The notes: a model not told the origin generated them from the sequence alone. Positions 14,562 through 22,114 are shown, numbered from the stretch's first letter. The stretch: DNA of 23,724 bases from Syntrophaceae bacterium UBA5619 (GCA_002424545.1 DIKL01000086.1:14805-38528), one strand, 5' to 3'. Translations and numbers: made by a program.

Positions 14562-14613
14562 CAGGGACTCCCTTTATTGTTGGCTTTCTTTATATTGGAG
14601 AGCATTATAATGG

Positions 14614-14642
14614 TAAATACAGTAGCAGATTGCACCTGTCAA
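14614..14642 (-). promoter_or_regulatory. Putative padR-permease promoter in the divergent arsM region
   Basis: Minus-strand TTGACA (14642-14637), a 17-nt spacer and TATTTA (14619-14614). The quasi-palindrome CACCTGTCAAGTG (14633-14645) covers the -35, and TGTTCACATCAACA (14651-14664 region) is a second short inverted repeat nearer arsM; both are operator candidates. On the plus strand TATAAT (14606-14611) is a -10-like hexamer without a convincing -35. Confidence 0.55.
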
Positions 14643-14685
14643 GTGATATTGTTCACATCAACATTGCTCTGTAGGGGAGGTTCAA

Positions 14686-15492
14686 ATGAACAGGCAAAGA
14701 AATGACGAGATTCGCGGTGCGGTTCGAAAAAAGTACGGGAAGGTCGCCAAATCGGATCGGGCCGGTTGCGGCTGCTCGGCCCCATCGTGCTGCGGAACGC
14801 AGGATGCGTTCAATGCGGTCGATATCAGCCTTGCCTTGGGTTATTCCCGGGAGGAGGCGACGTCCGTCCCGGAAGGCGCGAACATGGGGCTCGGGTGCGG
14901 CAATCCGCAGGCCATCGCTTCCCTTCAAACCGGCGAGACCGTCCTCGATCTCGGCAGCGGCGGGGGATTCGACTGCTTTCTGGCGGGGAGGGCCGTGGGG
15001 GAAGAAGGACGGGTCATCGGTGTCGACATGACGCCGGAGATGATCACCAAATCCCGCCGGAACGCGGATCAGGCCGGTATCCGGAATGTCGATTTCCGGC
15101 TCGGCGAATTGGAGAATCTCCCGGTGGCCGACGGGATCGTTGATGTAATCATTTCAAATTGCGTGATCAACCTTTCCCCGGAGAAGGAGCGGGTGTTCGG
15201 CGAGGCGTTCCGTGTATTGAAACCGGGCGGACGCCTGGCGATTTCCGATGTGGTCACGACCGCCGAATTGCCCGCTGACATAAAAAATGACATGGCCTTT
15301 CACACCGGTTGCATAGCGGGAGCCTCCTCGATTGAGGAACTCGAATCGATGCTGGCGAGGACCGGCTTTAAGGACATTCAGATCAAGCCGAAGGCCGGAA
15401 GCAGGGAATTCATCCGCAACTGGATGCCGAACAGCAGGATCGAGGACTATGTGGTGTCGGCAACCATTATGGCCGTAAAACCACGGGCATGA
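14686..15492 (+). CDS. arsM: Arsenite S-adenosylmethionine methyltransferase
   Basis: 268 aa. ArsM methylates As(III) to mono-, di- and trimethyl species with SAM. The SAM-binding Rossmann core is VLDLGSGGGFDCFLAGR (87-103) with VIGVDMTPEMI (110-120). The three conserved arsenic-binding cysteines occur in their usual contexts: Cys71 in GLGCGNP, Cys159 in SNCVINLSPEK, and Cys209 in FHTGCIAGA. Extra N-terminal cysteines (GCGC, SCC at 28-36) are common in bacterial ArsM. GGGGAGG lies about 7 nt before the ATG. It is divergent from the padR-permease operon and is followed at once by a terminator, so it forms its own unit. Confidence 0.96.
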   Translation: MNRQRNDEIRGAVRKKYGKVAKSDRAGCGCSAPSCCGTQDAFNAVDISLALGYSREEATSVPEGANMGLGCGNPQAIASLQTGETVLDLGSGGGFDCFLAGRAVGEEGRVIGVDMTPEMITKSRRNADQAGIRNVDFRLGELENLPVADGIVDVIISNCVINLSPEKERVFGEAFRVLKPGGRLAISDVVTTAELPADIKNDMAFHTGCIAGASSIEELESMLARTGFKDIQIKPKAGSREFIRNWMPNSRIEDYVVSATIMAVKPRA

Positions 15493-15493
15493 C

Positions 15494-15516
15494 GGAGGTC
15501 TGGCCCTCCTTTTTTC
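15494..15516 (+). terminator. Rho-independent-type terminator of arsM
   Basis: GGAGG (15494-15498), a 6-nt loop, CCTCC (15505-15509) and a run of T (15510-15515) directly after the arsM stop. Confidence 0.65.
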
Positions 15517-15521
15517 CAAAG

Positions 15522-15677
15522 GGAGAGCCTAGCCGGGCCGTCGGCGAGGAGCCGCTCGCGCGGTCGCTCTTTGGCGGGCCAGCTCTTGATCGGCTCGGCA
15601 CAGAGGGTGCGTTTCGGCTCTTTCGTTGAAGCGGGCACTTTCATGAAGAGGCCCTTTTTGGGTGAGCGTGTTTTCAT
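15522..15677 (-). pseudogene. radC: Truncated radC (N-terminal fragment only)
   Basis: The first about 52 codons from ATG 15677 end in the sequence EPIKSWPAKERPRERLLADG followed by PARLS, which is the conserved N-terminal RadC motif (usually IKxWPxxERPREKLLxxG followed by ALSDAELLAI). Immediately after LS the homology stops and the frame runs into the reverse complement of the arsM terminator and 3' end. The helix-hairpin-helix remainder and the JAB/MPN metalloprotease domain are missing, so the gene cannot be functional. Its ATG overlaps the vapC stop in an ATGA, so it was the third gene of the vapBC transcript. The break at about 15521 is the edge of a rearrangement. Confidence 0.72.
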
Positions 15678-16096
15678 TTCGCCTTGTAGGGAAGCGCCTC
15701 CATGGTCAGGAGACCGGCGAGGGCGTCGAATTCCGGGTCCTTGTGGATCAGGACCGCGTTGTTCCGGATGGCAAAGGCGGCCACCACGGCATCGGCCAGC
15801 GAGACATGATGCTCCGCCTTCAGACGGGCCGCAGTCAGCAGGATCGGCTCGTCCATGGCCCAGAGGATCTCCGCCCGCAATTGACGGAGCAGGGCGTAGC
15901 GGCGGTCCGCTTCGGCGCGCCCCTTCTCCTGGAGGGTAATATAGTAGGTCTCCATGAGGACCGGCCAGGGCAGGAGAATGGAGGCGTCCTTCAGGACCTC
16001 CTCCACCCGGTCGCTGCCCGCTTCGTCCTCGATGAGGGTCAACAATGCCGAGGTGTCGAGGAGATAGGGGCCTCGGGGTGCGGTCGGCTTGGCCAT
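15674..16096 (-). CDS. vapC: PIN-domain ribonuclease toxin (VapC-like)
   Basis: 140 aa. The PIN acidic site is visible: Asp14 in LLDTSALL, Glu49 in PVLMETYY, Asp102 in SLADAVVAA, and Asp120 in IHKDPEFD. VapC toxins cleave RNA (often tRNA) with Mg2+ and are neutralised by the cognate antitoxin. It begins one base after the stop of the upstream AbrB-type gene, the standard antitoxin-toxin order. AAGGGG lies just upstream of the ATG, within the antitoxin 3' end. The stop overlaps the radC remnant start by ATGA. All catalytic residues are present, so the toxin could be active. Confidence 0.88.
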   Translation of the reverse strand: MAKPTAPRGPYLLDTSALLTLIEDEAGSDRVEEVLKDASILLPWPVLMETYYITLQEKGRAEADRRYALLRQLRAEILWAMDEPILLTAARLKAEHHVSLADAVVAAFAIRNNAVLIHKDPEFDALAGLLTMEALPYKAK

Positions 16097-16097
16097 C

Positions 16098-16334
16098 TTA
16101 GCCCCTTTCTTCGCGCTTGCTGTCCGCGCGACGCTCCTTCAACAGACGCGTGGTTAATCCTTCCCCCCGGCCCCGGCCCCGCAGCGAGGCGATCGGGTCC
16201 GCCGGCGTGGGAACGATGCGGATCGTTTCGCCGTCGTCGAGCCAGACCAGACGCGCCCCTCCGCCGATCTGATGGCGCTTCCGGATCGCCGCCGGGATGA
16301 CCGTCTGCCCCCGTTTCGTAACTGCCGTTTGCAT
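16098..16334 (-). CDS. vapB: AbrB/SpoVT-type antitoxin (VapB-like)
   Basis: 78 aa. The N-terminal swapped-hairpin DNA-binding domain is evident in VTKRGQTVIPAAIRKRHQIG and LVWLDDGETIRIVP. The C-terminal half (residues about 45-78) is Arg/Glu-rich and would be the toxin-binding tail. GGAGG lies 7 nt before the ATG, and a TTGCAT-17-TAAGAT promoter stands 20-48 nt upstream. As in other VapBC pairs, the antitoxin probably represses its own promoter. Confidence 0.87.
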   Translation of the reverse strand: MQTAVTKRGQTVIPAAIRKRHQIGGGARLVWLDDGETIRIVPTPADPIASLRGRGRGEGLTTRLLKERRADSKREERG

Positions 16335-16353
16335 AATTCACCTCCGATTGGAG

Positions 16354-16382
16354 ATCTTACAAGGCATTATCTGAAAATGCAA
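16354..16382 (-). promoter_or_regulatory. Putative vapBC promoter
   Basis: Minus-strand TTGCAT (16382-16377), a 17-nt spacer and TAAGAT (16359-16354), giving a leader of about 15 nt before the vapB ribosome site. Confidence 0.55.
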
Positions 16383-16638
16383 GCCGTAGATGTCTCCCTT
16401 GGCAGGCAGGGGTGGCGCACCAGCGTCCCCCGGATCTTCTCCTCTCGCATATCTTCCTGGACCAGGCGGGGGAGAGGCGACGCAGAACAGTGGGGTCCTC
16501 CCTTGGCGAGAAAGGCTGGCCACCTAACCAGGAAAATAGAGTCGGGGCTGCACGATGGGTCTCCCTAAATCACGGGGGATCCAGCCCTCGACCAGCTATC
16601 CGGCGCGGCATCCCTGCGGATGGCATGGGAATGTCGGA
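16383..16638. other. Gene-free spacer with a nested hairpin
   Basis: No convincing coding frame was found in 256 bp. CCTCTC (16441-16446) and GAGAGG (16472-16477) enclose a perfect CCTGG-A-CCAGG hairpin (16456-16466). CATCC-ctgc-GGATG near 16610 is another small hairpin close to the end of the beta-barrel gene and may aid termination of that operon. Confidence 0.4.
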
Positions 16639-18009
16639 TTAAAAATAGTACCCGACCTTGAGCTCCAGCTTGAAGTCATAGGGCTTCTCGCCGAATTCGC
16701 TGTTGGTCGGACCGTTGATGAAGCTCGCCTTGAGGCGCAAATCGAAGTTCGTGAAGCCCGTGTAGGCCGCCTCCGGAGAGATCTGGAAGCTCCGATCGTT
16801 CAGGTTCACGATCGTCGTGACTGCCGGCGTGAAATAGAGCAAATCGAAGGGCTCCTTCTGGGAGATCCGCAGATAGAGGTAATCCCGCATCGGATTTGCC
16901 CGGCCGAAGTTGCCCTCGGAGAGCTGCGCGGCCTTCGTCAGGGCGGCGTCACTGCCGGTGCTCCGGTAGGTCCGGTCGGCGTTGTTGACGAAGCCGAAGA
17001 AATCCGCCATCTCCTGCCCGGAAAACCCGGTCCCGTTCCGGTAGTACTCCAGGATCCAGGTCGTGTCCCGGGCCGTGAGGTAGCGTGTCCCCAAGAGATA
17101 ACTCGTGGCATCATATTCCACCGTCGAGACCTGGCCGGCCGGATCGGTCAGTTTCGCCTGGACGTCCTTGATATAGGCGATCTCGCCGTGAACCTCCCAG
17201 TTGGTTCCAATATTCCTTGAAAAGTCCGCCCCGTAGCGTGTCGTCCGGCTGCCGCCGGTGAAGACGATCAAGTCGATGTCGGTGTCGTAGAGGAGCAGGT
17301 AGAGCTTCCCGGCCAGGTTCAGGTAGTCCTTCTTGCCGAACTCGGCATTGATATGGTCGTAGACGGGCTGGACCACCGGCGTGAAGGAGAGGGTCTTGAG
17401 CGGACCGGCGAAGCTTTTTGTGTAATCGGCCGACAGGGCAAAGATCCCCTCCATGCCCACCTCGGGGTCGTCGGGGTCCTTGGCACGGTCGATGAACGCC
17501 ACGGGGTTCCAGGCGTACCCCTTCCCCCACTTGAAGGTCTTTTTCCCCGCATCGATCTTCCAGGAAGACGAGGGGTTCAGAGAAAGAAACCCCTCGTAGA
17601 GGTCGGTCTTCTCCTGATCCTCCAAACGGGAGATTTTGTAGTCCGTGTTGGTCTTGAAATAGAGGCGGCCGATACCCGCCTCCCAACTCCCCTCCAACTG
17701 GAGCTTGAGGTTCGCCTCCTCCAGCGACGATCCAATATCCCGGTTGTAATACTTCAGACGGTAGAGGGAAGAGTCCCGGCGGGTCCGGAAGAGGGTCGGC
17801 TTCATCTCCACGTACCCCCCGAAGTGGTAGGGTTTCTTCTCGATTTCGTTGAGATCGAAGGTATAGGTCTCCTCGGCGGGCAACGGGGCCGGCCAATGAA
17901 GAAGGAGAAACAAGGAGAAGAGGAGGAGGCCCATTCCCCCTCCGATGATCCTTCGGCGTCGGTAAGGGGGTTCCCCGTTTCGCCTGGTCGGCACGGCTGT
18001 CCCTTTCAT
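16639..18009 (-). CDS. Outer-membrane beta-barrel protein of an ABC/LolA-like export operon
   Basis: 456 aa. An Arg-rich N-terminus leads into a hydrophobic signal segment (MGLLLFSLFLLLHWPAPLPA, 26-45), after which the mature part contains alternating aromatic/polar beta strands (YHFGGYVEMKPTLF, LYFKTNTDYKI, TWILEYYRNG, YLYLRISQKEPF). The C-terminus LELKVGYYF ends in Phe, as BAM substrates do. This supports an outer-membrane barrel. The start overlaps the LolA-like gene stop in ATGA. ATG at codon 26 is an alternative start that would remove the basic leader. Being last in an operon with an ABC transporter and a LolA-like carrier, it may be the outer-membrane end of that system. I do not assign a family name. 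Confidence 0.8.
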   Translation of the reverse strand: MKGTAVPTRRNGEPPYRRRRIIGGGMGLLLFSLFLLLHWPAPLPAEETYTFDLNEIEKKPYHFGGYVEMKPTLFRTRRDSSLYRLKYYNRDIGSSLEEANLKLQLEGSWEAGIGRLYFKTNTDYKISRLEDQEKTDLYEGFLSLNPSSSWKIDAGKKTFKWGKGYAWNPVAFIDRAKDPDDPEVGMEGIFALSADYTKSFAGPLKTLSFTPVVQPVYDHINAEFGKKDYLNLAGKLYLLLYDTDIDLIVFTGGSRTTRYGADFSRNIGTNWEVHGEIAYIKDVQAKLTDPAGQVSTVEYDATSYLLGTRYLTARDTTWILEYYRNGTGFSGQEMADFFGFVNNADRTYRSTGSDAALTKAAQLSEGNFGRANPMRDYLYLRISQKEPFDLLYFTPAVTTIVNLNDRSFQISPEAAYTGFTNFDLRLKASFINGPTNSEFGEKPYDFKLELKVGYYF

Positions 18010-18743
18010 TTCCGCAATGATTCGATGTTGGGCATGAAGGTCAGGGTGAAGATCTCATCCTTGAAATCCCGCTTTTTGAGTCCGGCGAAGATCATCACCG
18101 ACTTGTATCCCTTGAAGAGGGGGCTGTCCGTCTCGATCACCGCCGGTCGCTTGATCCCGCCGCCGAAGTCCTTGACGTCCTTGAAATAGAGGGTCTTGAT
18201 CAGCATGTTCGCCTCGGTGAGGCACTCGATCTTCGTGGGCAGGACGCTCTTTTTATCCGCCCAGATCTTCAGCCGGTCGTAGGCCACGGTCTTGGTCTTG
18301 GCCTTCAGGAAGAGGAGGTATTCACCGCCCGTCTCCTCCACCTTTTCCACGTCGTATTCCGCCGCGTAGTCGAGCTGGAGGATGTCGGCGTTGTTGAAGA
18401 CGCCGCCCACGACGGACTGGAGGCTCGTGATCCGGATCGGTTTGCCGACATTGGGGATGTACAGCCACATGTTCTCCCCGAGCCTGAGGGTGCTCCGCCC
18501 CTTTTCGCTGGCCGGGGCGATGAAGAGGGAGGCCACCTTGTCGAGCCCCTTCTTCACCGTGAAGAGGGTGAACTCCTTCTTTTTGCCGTCGGGCTCGACG
18601 TTGATGAGCTTCCGGTAGGACTCGTAAGAGTCGGGGCTGAGGTTCCGGTCCACCTGCTTCAGGAGAGCCGCGCCGTCAACGGCATAAACCGGCAGGGCGA
18701 TGCAGAGTGACAGTAACACGATGATCGTTTTGATGATTCGCAT
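18006..18743 (-). CDS. LolA-like periplasmic outer-membrane lipoprotein-sorting family protein
   Basis: 245 aa with a standard Sec signal peptide (MRIIKTIIVLLSLCIALPVYA, cleavage after Ala21 likely). The mature part resembles the LolA/outer-membrane-lipoprotein-sorting fold: LLKQVDRNLSPDSYESYRK, LRLGENMWLYIPNVGKPIRI, FNNADILQLDYAAEYDVE, and DRLKIWADKKSVLPTKIE. These are half-barrels that carry a lipid or acylated cargo through the periplasm. No lipobox is seen, so it is probably soluble. AAGGAG lies 6-7 nt before the ATG. It sits 12 bp after the ABC permease and overlaps the barrel gene by 4 bp. Cargo is unknown. Confidence 0.87.
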   Translation of the reverse strand: MRIIKTIIVLLSLCIALPVYAVDGAALLKQVDRNLSPDSYESYRKLINVEPDGKKKEFTLFTVKKGLDKVASLFIAPASEKGRSTLRLGENMWLYIPNVGKPIRITSLQSVVGGVFNNADILQLDYAAEYDVEKVEETGGEYLLFLKAKTKTVAYDRLKIWADKKSVLPTKIECLTEANMLIKTLYFKDVKDFGGGIKRPAVIETDSPLFKGYKSVMIFAGLKKRDFKDEIFTLTFMPNIESLRK

Positions 18744-18755
18744 GACAGTCTCCTT

Positions 18756-19994
18756 TTACGTGTGCCTGAGCGCCTGGATCGGCTCCATCCGCGACGCCTT
18801 GAAGGCGGGCTGGAGGCTGGCGATGACCGAGACGACAATGACCGTGGCCGAGATCATGAGGACGTCGGCCGGGGAAACGCCGACCTGGAGGATGAGCCCC
18901 TGCTGCTGGCCGAAGTTGTAAGTGAGTTCGAGGGCATTGAGGATGTAGACCAGGCCAATCCCGACGAGATCGCCGATCAAGGCGCCGACCACCCCCATAC
19001 AGAATCCTTCGATCACAAACATGTTCAGGATCTTTCCGGGGAGCGTGCCGATCGCCGCGATCGTGCCGATCTCCCGGATCCGTTCGTAGACCGCCATGAT
19101 CATGACGTTCATGATGCTGATCAGGACGATGGCGATGAGCATGAGCTTGATGAAAAAGGTCATCACGTCGATCATCCGGGCAATGTTGAAGAAGGGCGAG
19201 AGCTTCTCCCAGATGTGGAGCTCGAAAATCGGCTTCCCCTGCTGATTGGATTCCCGGGCCAGAAGGCCGTCCAGTTTTTCGCCGAAGGCGGCAAGCTTTC
19301 CGAAGTCCTTGAGGCGGACGGCATATTCGCTCACCTGCCGGCCCTCCATCCGCAGGAGTTCCCGGGCGTCGTCCATGTGGACATAGCCGTCCCGGCCGCC
19401 GGGTCCGGTGGCGCTCTCCATCACGCCCGTCACAATGAACTGCTTGCCGTTTACGGAGCCGTCGGCGTTCGTGGCCACGATGACCGCCGCGTCGCCGGGT
19501 TTGACCTTCATCCCCCGGGCCAGAAGCTCGGGAATCAGGATCCCGCCCGGCTTCAGATCCTTGCTTCCTTCGGTGACCCGGCCGGGGAGAAGCGGAACGG
19601 TCTTGAACTCCCGTTCCGGCACGATGGCAGTGAGTCGGATACTCGAGGTCTCGGTAAAGTTGCTGAACATACCGCCGAACTTCACCCGCGGCGAGTAGGC
19701 CTCGATCTCGGGTTGGGCGTCGAGGATCTTCTCCAGCCGGCCGATGGCGCCGTCCTTCAGATTGAGGTTCAAAGGGAGCGTCTCGATGGAGGCAACGAAT
19801 CCTTTGCGGTGCACCTGGAGGTGGCCCAGCATCGAGTCGGTGATCTGGCCGATCATCATGTTCTTGAAGGAGCCGGAAATGGAGACAAAGGCCAGGACGA
19901 AGACCACGCCCACGGTGATCAGCGAGGCGGTCAGAAGCGTCCGCCTTTTATAGCGGAGCAGATTCCGGATTGCGATTTTAAAGAGATTTCCCAT
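18756..19994 (-). CDS. ABC transporter permease (MacB/LolC-E/FtsX type)
   Basis: 412 aa with the type-VII ABC layout: one N-terminal membrane helix (about 20-40, after IAIRNLLRYKRRTLL), a large periplasmic MacB-PCD-like domain (about 45-280), and three C-terminal helices (about 285-400) ending in LQPAFKASRMEPIQALRHT, a very typical FtsX/MacB ending. AAAGGAGG stands 8 nt before ATG 19994; the longer upstream frame lies within the ATPase gene. It overlaps the ATPase gene by 17 bp. These transporters usually extrude lipoproteins, lipids or peptides from the periplasmic leaflet by mechanotransmission. The single permease would act as a homodimer, unlike LolCE. Confidence 0.92.
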   Translation of the reverse strand: MGNLFKIAIRNLLRYKRRTLLTASLITVGVVFVLAFVSISGSFKNMMIGQITDSMLGHLQVHRKGFVASIETLPLNLNLKDGAIGRLEKILDAQPEIEAYSPRVKFGGMFSNFTETSSIRLTAIVPEREFKTVPLLPGRVTEGSKDLKPGGILIPELLARGMKVKPGDAAVIVATNADGSVNGKQFIVTGVMESATGPGGRDGYVHMDDARELLRMEGRQVSEYAVRLKDFGKLAAFGEKLDGLLARESNQQGKPIFELHIWEKLSPFFNIARMIDVMTFFIKLMLIAIVLISIMNVMIMAVYERIREIGTIAAIGTLPGKILNMFVIEGFCMGVVGALIGDLVGIGLVYILNALELTYNFGQQQGLILQVGVSPADVLMISATVIVVSVIASLQPAFKASRMEPIQALRHT

Positions 19995-20691
19995 GGCCGT
20001 TTCCTCCTTTGCCTTTAGCCCCGTTGAGTTTTCCGTCTTCGAGGGTGAAGATCGTTTCCGCCTCTCCGACGATCTTCGGGTCATGGGTCGAGAAGATGAA
20101 CGTGGTATTGAATTCATCCCGCATCTTTTTCATCAGATTGAGAACCATGTAAGCCGTATCGTGGTCCAGATTGGCGGTGGGTTCATCCGCGAGGACCAGT
20201 TTTGGGTTCGTCACCAGCGCGCGGGCGACGGCCACCCGCTGTTTCTGTCCTCCCGAGATCTGGTCGGGCTTTTTATCCCGCTGGTCCGCCATCCCCACGG
20301 CGGCCAGCAGAGCGATCACCCGCTTTTTCCGCTCCCCGGGCTCAACCCTCTGGACCATGATAAGGGGATATTCAATGTTCTCATAGACCGTTAAGACCGG
20401 CAAGAGGTTGAAGTCCTGAAAGATGAAGCCGATGTTCTTGCCCCGGAACTCGGCGCTCGCCCTGCGGTCCAAGGCGGCTACCTCCGTATCGGCGACGGTT
20501 AGAACACCCTCGGTTGGCTTGTCCAGGCAGCCGATCAGGTTCAAAAGCGTTGTTTTGCCGCTCCCGGACGGCCCAATGAATGAGACAAACGAGGCGGGTT
20601 CGATCTCGAAACTGACGTCCCGAAGGGCCTGAACCGCCACCTCCCCCACATGGTACGTCTTGCTGATTTGGTTTGCTGAAATCAGTGCCAC
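19978..20691 (-). CDS. ABC transporter ATPase (MacB/LolD type)
   Basis: 237 aa starting from GTG 20691, which has AAGGAGGG 9 nt upstream; the longer frame to 20808 adds residues without homology. Motifs: Walker [10 protein letters not shown] (40-48), Q-loop Gln92 in [10 protein letters not shown], signature SGGQKQR (146-152), Walker B LVLADE (165-170), and H-loop His203 in STHDP. The [12 protein letters not shown] sequence after the Q-loop is typical of the LolD/MacB/FtsE subgroup. It energises the permease encoded next. It is the first gene of the four-gene minus-strand operon. Confidence 0.95.
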   Translation of the reverse strand: MALISANQISKTYHVGEVAVQALRDVSFEIEPASFVSFIGPSGSGKTTLLNLIGCLDKPTEGVLTVADTEVAALDRRASAEFRGKNIGFIFQDFNLLPVLTVYENIEYPLIMVQRVEPGERKKRVIALLAAVGMADQRDKKPDQISGGQKQRVAVARALVTNPKLVLADEPTANLDHDTAYMVLNLMKKMRDEFNTTFIFSTHDPKIVGEAETIFTLEDGKLNGAKGKGGNGHGKSL

Positions 20692-20959
20692 TGTCCACGC
20701 CCTCCTTCTATTATGATTCGTACGAACCCTTCCATCATCAGCCGCTTCCCCTTTCCCCGCCTTTGAAACCGAAGGAAAGACCGCAACAGCGGAAGATGTC
20801 TCGATCAAGTCTTATTCTATCACAAAACAGCGGAAAGGTCGAAGCATCAGCGCGTCGCGCTTTTCCCGTCTTCCGTGGGCAACCCCGCCGGTCCGTCCCG
20901 GCAAAAGGACCGTGCGCCAGAGCCGTTCATTTTCGGTACCGGTTTTTTCAGGAACGGCC
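20692..20959. other. Divergent intergenic region upstream of the ABC operon
   Basis: No gene was seen. On the minus strand TAGAAT (20819-20814) is a plausible -10, with only a weak TTCGAC 18 nt upstream; it would give a leader of about 115 nt for the ABC operon. The plus-strand half belongs to the arsR control region. Confidence 0.35.
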
Positions 20960-20987
20960 TTGACAGGGGACAGGGCATTATTATATT
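20960..20987 (+). promoter_or_regulatory. arsR promoter
   Basis: TTGACA (20960-20965), a 16-nt spacer and TATATT (20982-20987), with the start expected near 20994, inside the operator palindrome. Confidence 0.7.
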
Positions 20988-21004
20988 TGCACGTAAACGC
21001 AAAT
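20985..21004. promoter_or_regulatory. ArsR/SmtB-type operator palindrome
   Basis: ATTTGC (20985-20990), 8 bp, GCAAAT (20999-21004): perfect 6-bp arms, extended by one further A-T match outside a mismatch. It overlaps the -10 and the predicted start, ideal for repression by the ArsR-type protein encoded 19 bp downstream. Confidence 0.68.
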
Positions 21005-21022
21005 GTACAAGAAAGGGAATTC

Positions 21023-21424
21023 ATGAACGCAGAGCCGAAACACGCCAGGAAGGAGGATCTCGATCGCCTGCTCTCCCCGCAACTCTTCAAGGCCATCGGC
21101 GATCCAAACCGGATCGCCATCCTGCGCGACCTCAGCAAGAGGTGCGCCCCCCTGACCGTCGGCCAGATCGCCGAGGGTTTGCCGGTGGACGTCTCGGTGG
21201 TTTCGCGGCACCTGGCGCTTCTCCGCGACGCCGAAATCCTGATCGCGCGCAAGGAGGGCAAGGAGGTCCGCTACTCCCTCAATTCGCGAAACCTGATCGG
21301 GACCCTAAGGGCCATTGCCGACGCCTTCGAGGCCTGCTGTCCCGAGGAGTGCGTCATGGGCGATGAGACGAATGCCCAGCCGAAGGGGTCCCGGATTCGG
21401 AAAAGCAAGGGCAGTTCACGGTAA
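21023..21424 (+). CDS. arsR: ArsR/SmtB-family metal(loid)-responsive repressor
   Basis: 133 aa from ATG 21023 (GAAAGGGAATTC upstream). Upstream in-frame starts lie within the promoter and operator. The ArsR winged helix is clear: LFKAIGDPNRIAILRDL, LTVGQIAEGLPVDVSVVSRH, LALLRDAEILIARKEGKEVRY. Cys41 lies before the recognition helix. A C-terminal cluster Cys105-Cys106-x3-Cys110 (EACCPEEC) is a likely thiolate sensor site, so the inducer could be As(III), Sb(III), or a soft divalent metal. The Lys/Arg/Ser-rich tail is not conserved. It is followed by the DUF2703 gene after 96 bp on the same strand. Confidence 0.93.
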   Translation: MNAEPKHARKEDLDRLLSPQLFKAIGDPNRIAILRDLSKRCAPLTVGQIAEGLPVDVSVVSRHLALLRDAEILIARKEGKEVRYSLNSRNLIGTLRAIADAFEACCPEECVMGDETNAQPKGSRIRKSKGSSR

Positions 21425-21520
21425 CAGCGGGACCGGCATTGGACCAATCGAGCCCGAGCTGCCCGGGTCTCAGGTTCATCAAGCGGACGTCCCCGATTCG
21501 ATAAGAAAGGAAGCCTATCC

Positions 21521-22114
21521 ATGGAAAACGAGAAGAATAAGGAACTGTTCACGATGGCACCGGAGGACGGCTGCGGATGCGGAGGCAACACCACCGACGC
21601 AACGGAAGGAGACACCGCCGCCGAGCCGGCAGCGAAAAAGGTGTTGGCGGTCGAACTGCTCGTGATCGACCTGACCACCTGCAAGCGCTGCGTCCCCACG
21701 GGAGACCAGTTGCAGCAGGCCGTCCGCCTGCTTGAACCGGTGGCCGAGTCACTGGGAATCGAATTGAGACATCGCCAGATCGTCGTCCAGACGCCGCAGG
21801 AGGCCAAGGACCACGCCCTGTTGAGTTCACCGACGATCAGGCTCAACGGTCGGGACATCGAACAGGACATCCGCGAATCCCTCTGCGAATCCTGCGGGGA
21901 TCTGACCGAGAACAACACCCTGGTGGACTGCCGCGAGTGGCACTACCGCGGCAAGGTATACCCCGCGGCGCCGCTGCCCCTGCTGGTTGAGGCGATCATG
22001 GCCGCCATGCTGACGATCGACGAACCACCGGTCATCCCCCAACCCCTTGACGCTTTGCCGGAGAACCTTGAACGGTACTTCGCCAACAAGAAGCTCCCGA
22101 TGAGCTGCTGCTGA
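21521..22114 (+). CDS. DUF2703 thioredoxin-fold-like Cys-rich protein
   Basis: 197 aa. LLVIDLTTCKRCVPTG with Cys54-x2-Cys57 followed by LLSSPTIRLNGRDIE is the DUF2703 core, which looks like a thioredoxin-fold domain with a CxxC in the active-site place and the usual cis-Pro (SPT). A second pair LCESCGD (Cys122, Cys125), an N-terminal GCGCGG (18-22) and a C-terminal MSCC raise the number of thiols unusually. DUF2703 genes commonly accompany arsR and metal-resistance genes. It may bind or reduce a thiophilic metal(loid); the function is not established. AAAGGAAG lies about 8 nt before the ATG. No signal peptide, so it is cytoplasmic. Confidence 0.85.
   Translation: MENEKNKELFTMAPEDGCGCGGNTTDATEGDTAAEPAAKKVLAVELLVIDLTTCKRCVPTGDQLQQAVRLLEPVAESLGIELRHRQIVVQTPQEAKDHALLSSPTIRLNGRDIEQDIRESLCESCGDLTENNTLVDCREWHYRGKVYPAAPLPLLVEAIMAAMLTIDEPPVIPQPLDALPENLERYFANKKLPMSCC

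Noticed and set aside
15447..15677. Intact 76-residue protein downstream of vapC
   Set aside because: Only the first about 52 residues resemble a real protein (RadC N-terminus); the rest is antisense arsM and its terminator, so it is called a truncated radC.
16490..16620. Possible tRNA-like fold
   Set aside because: No TTCGA arm, no acceptor-stem pairing and no anticodon loop could be drawn.
18762..20018. Plus-strand ORF of 418 codons opposite the ABC permease
   Set aside because: Asp/His/Arg-rich translation typical of an antisense shadow; the opposite strand has the recognisable permease.
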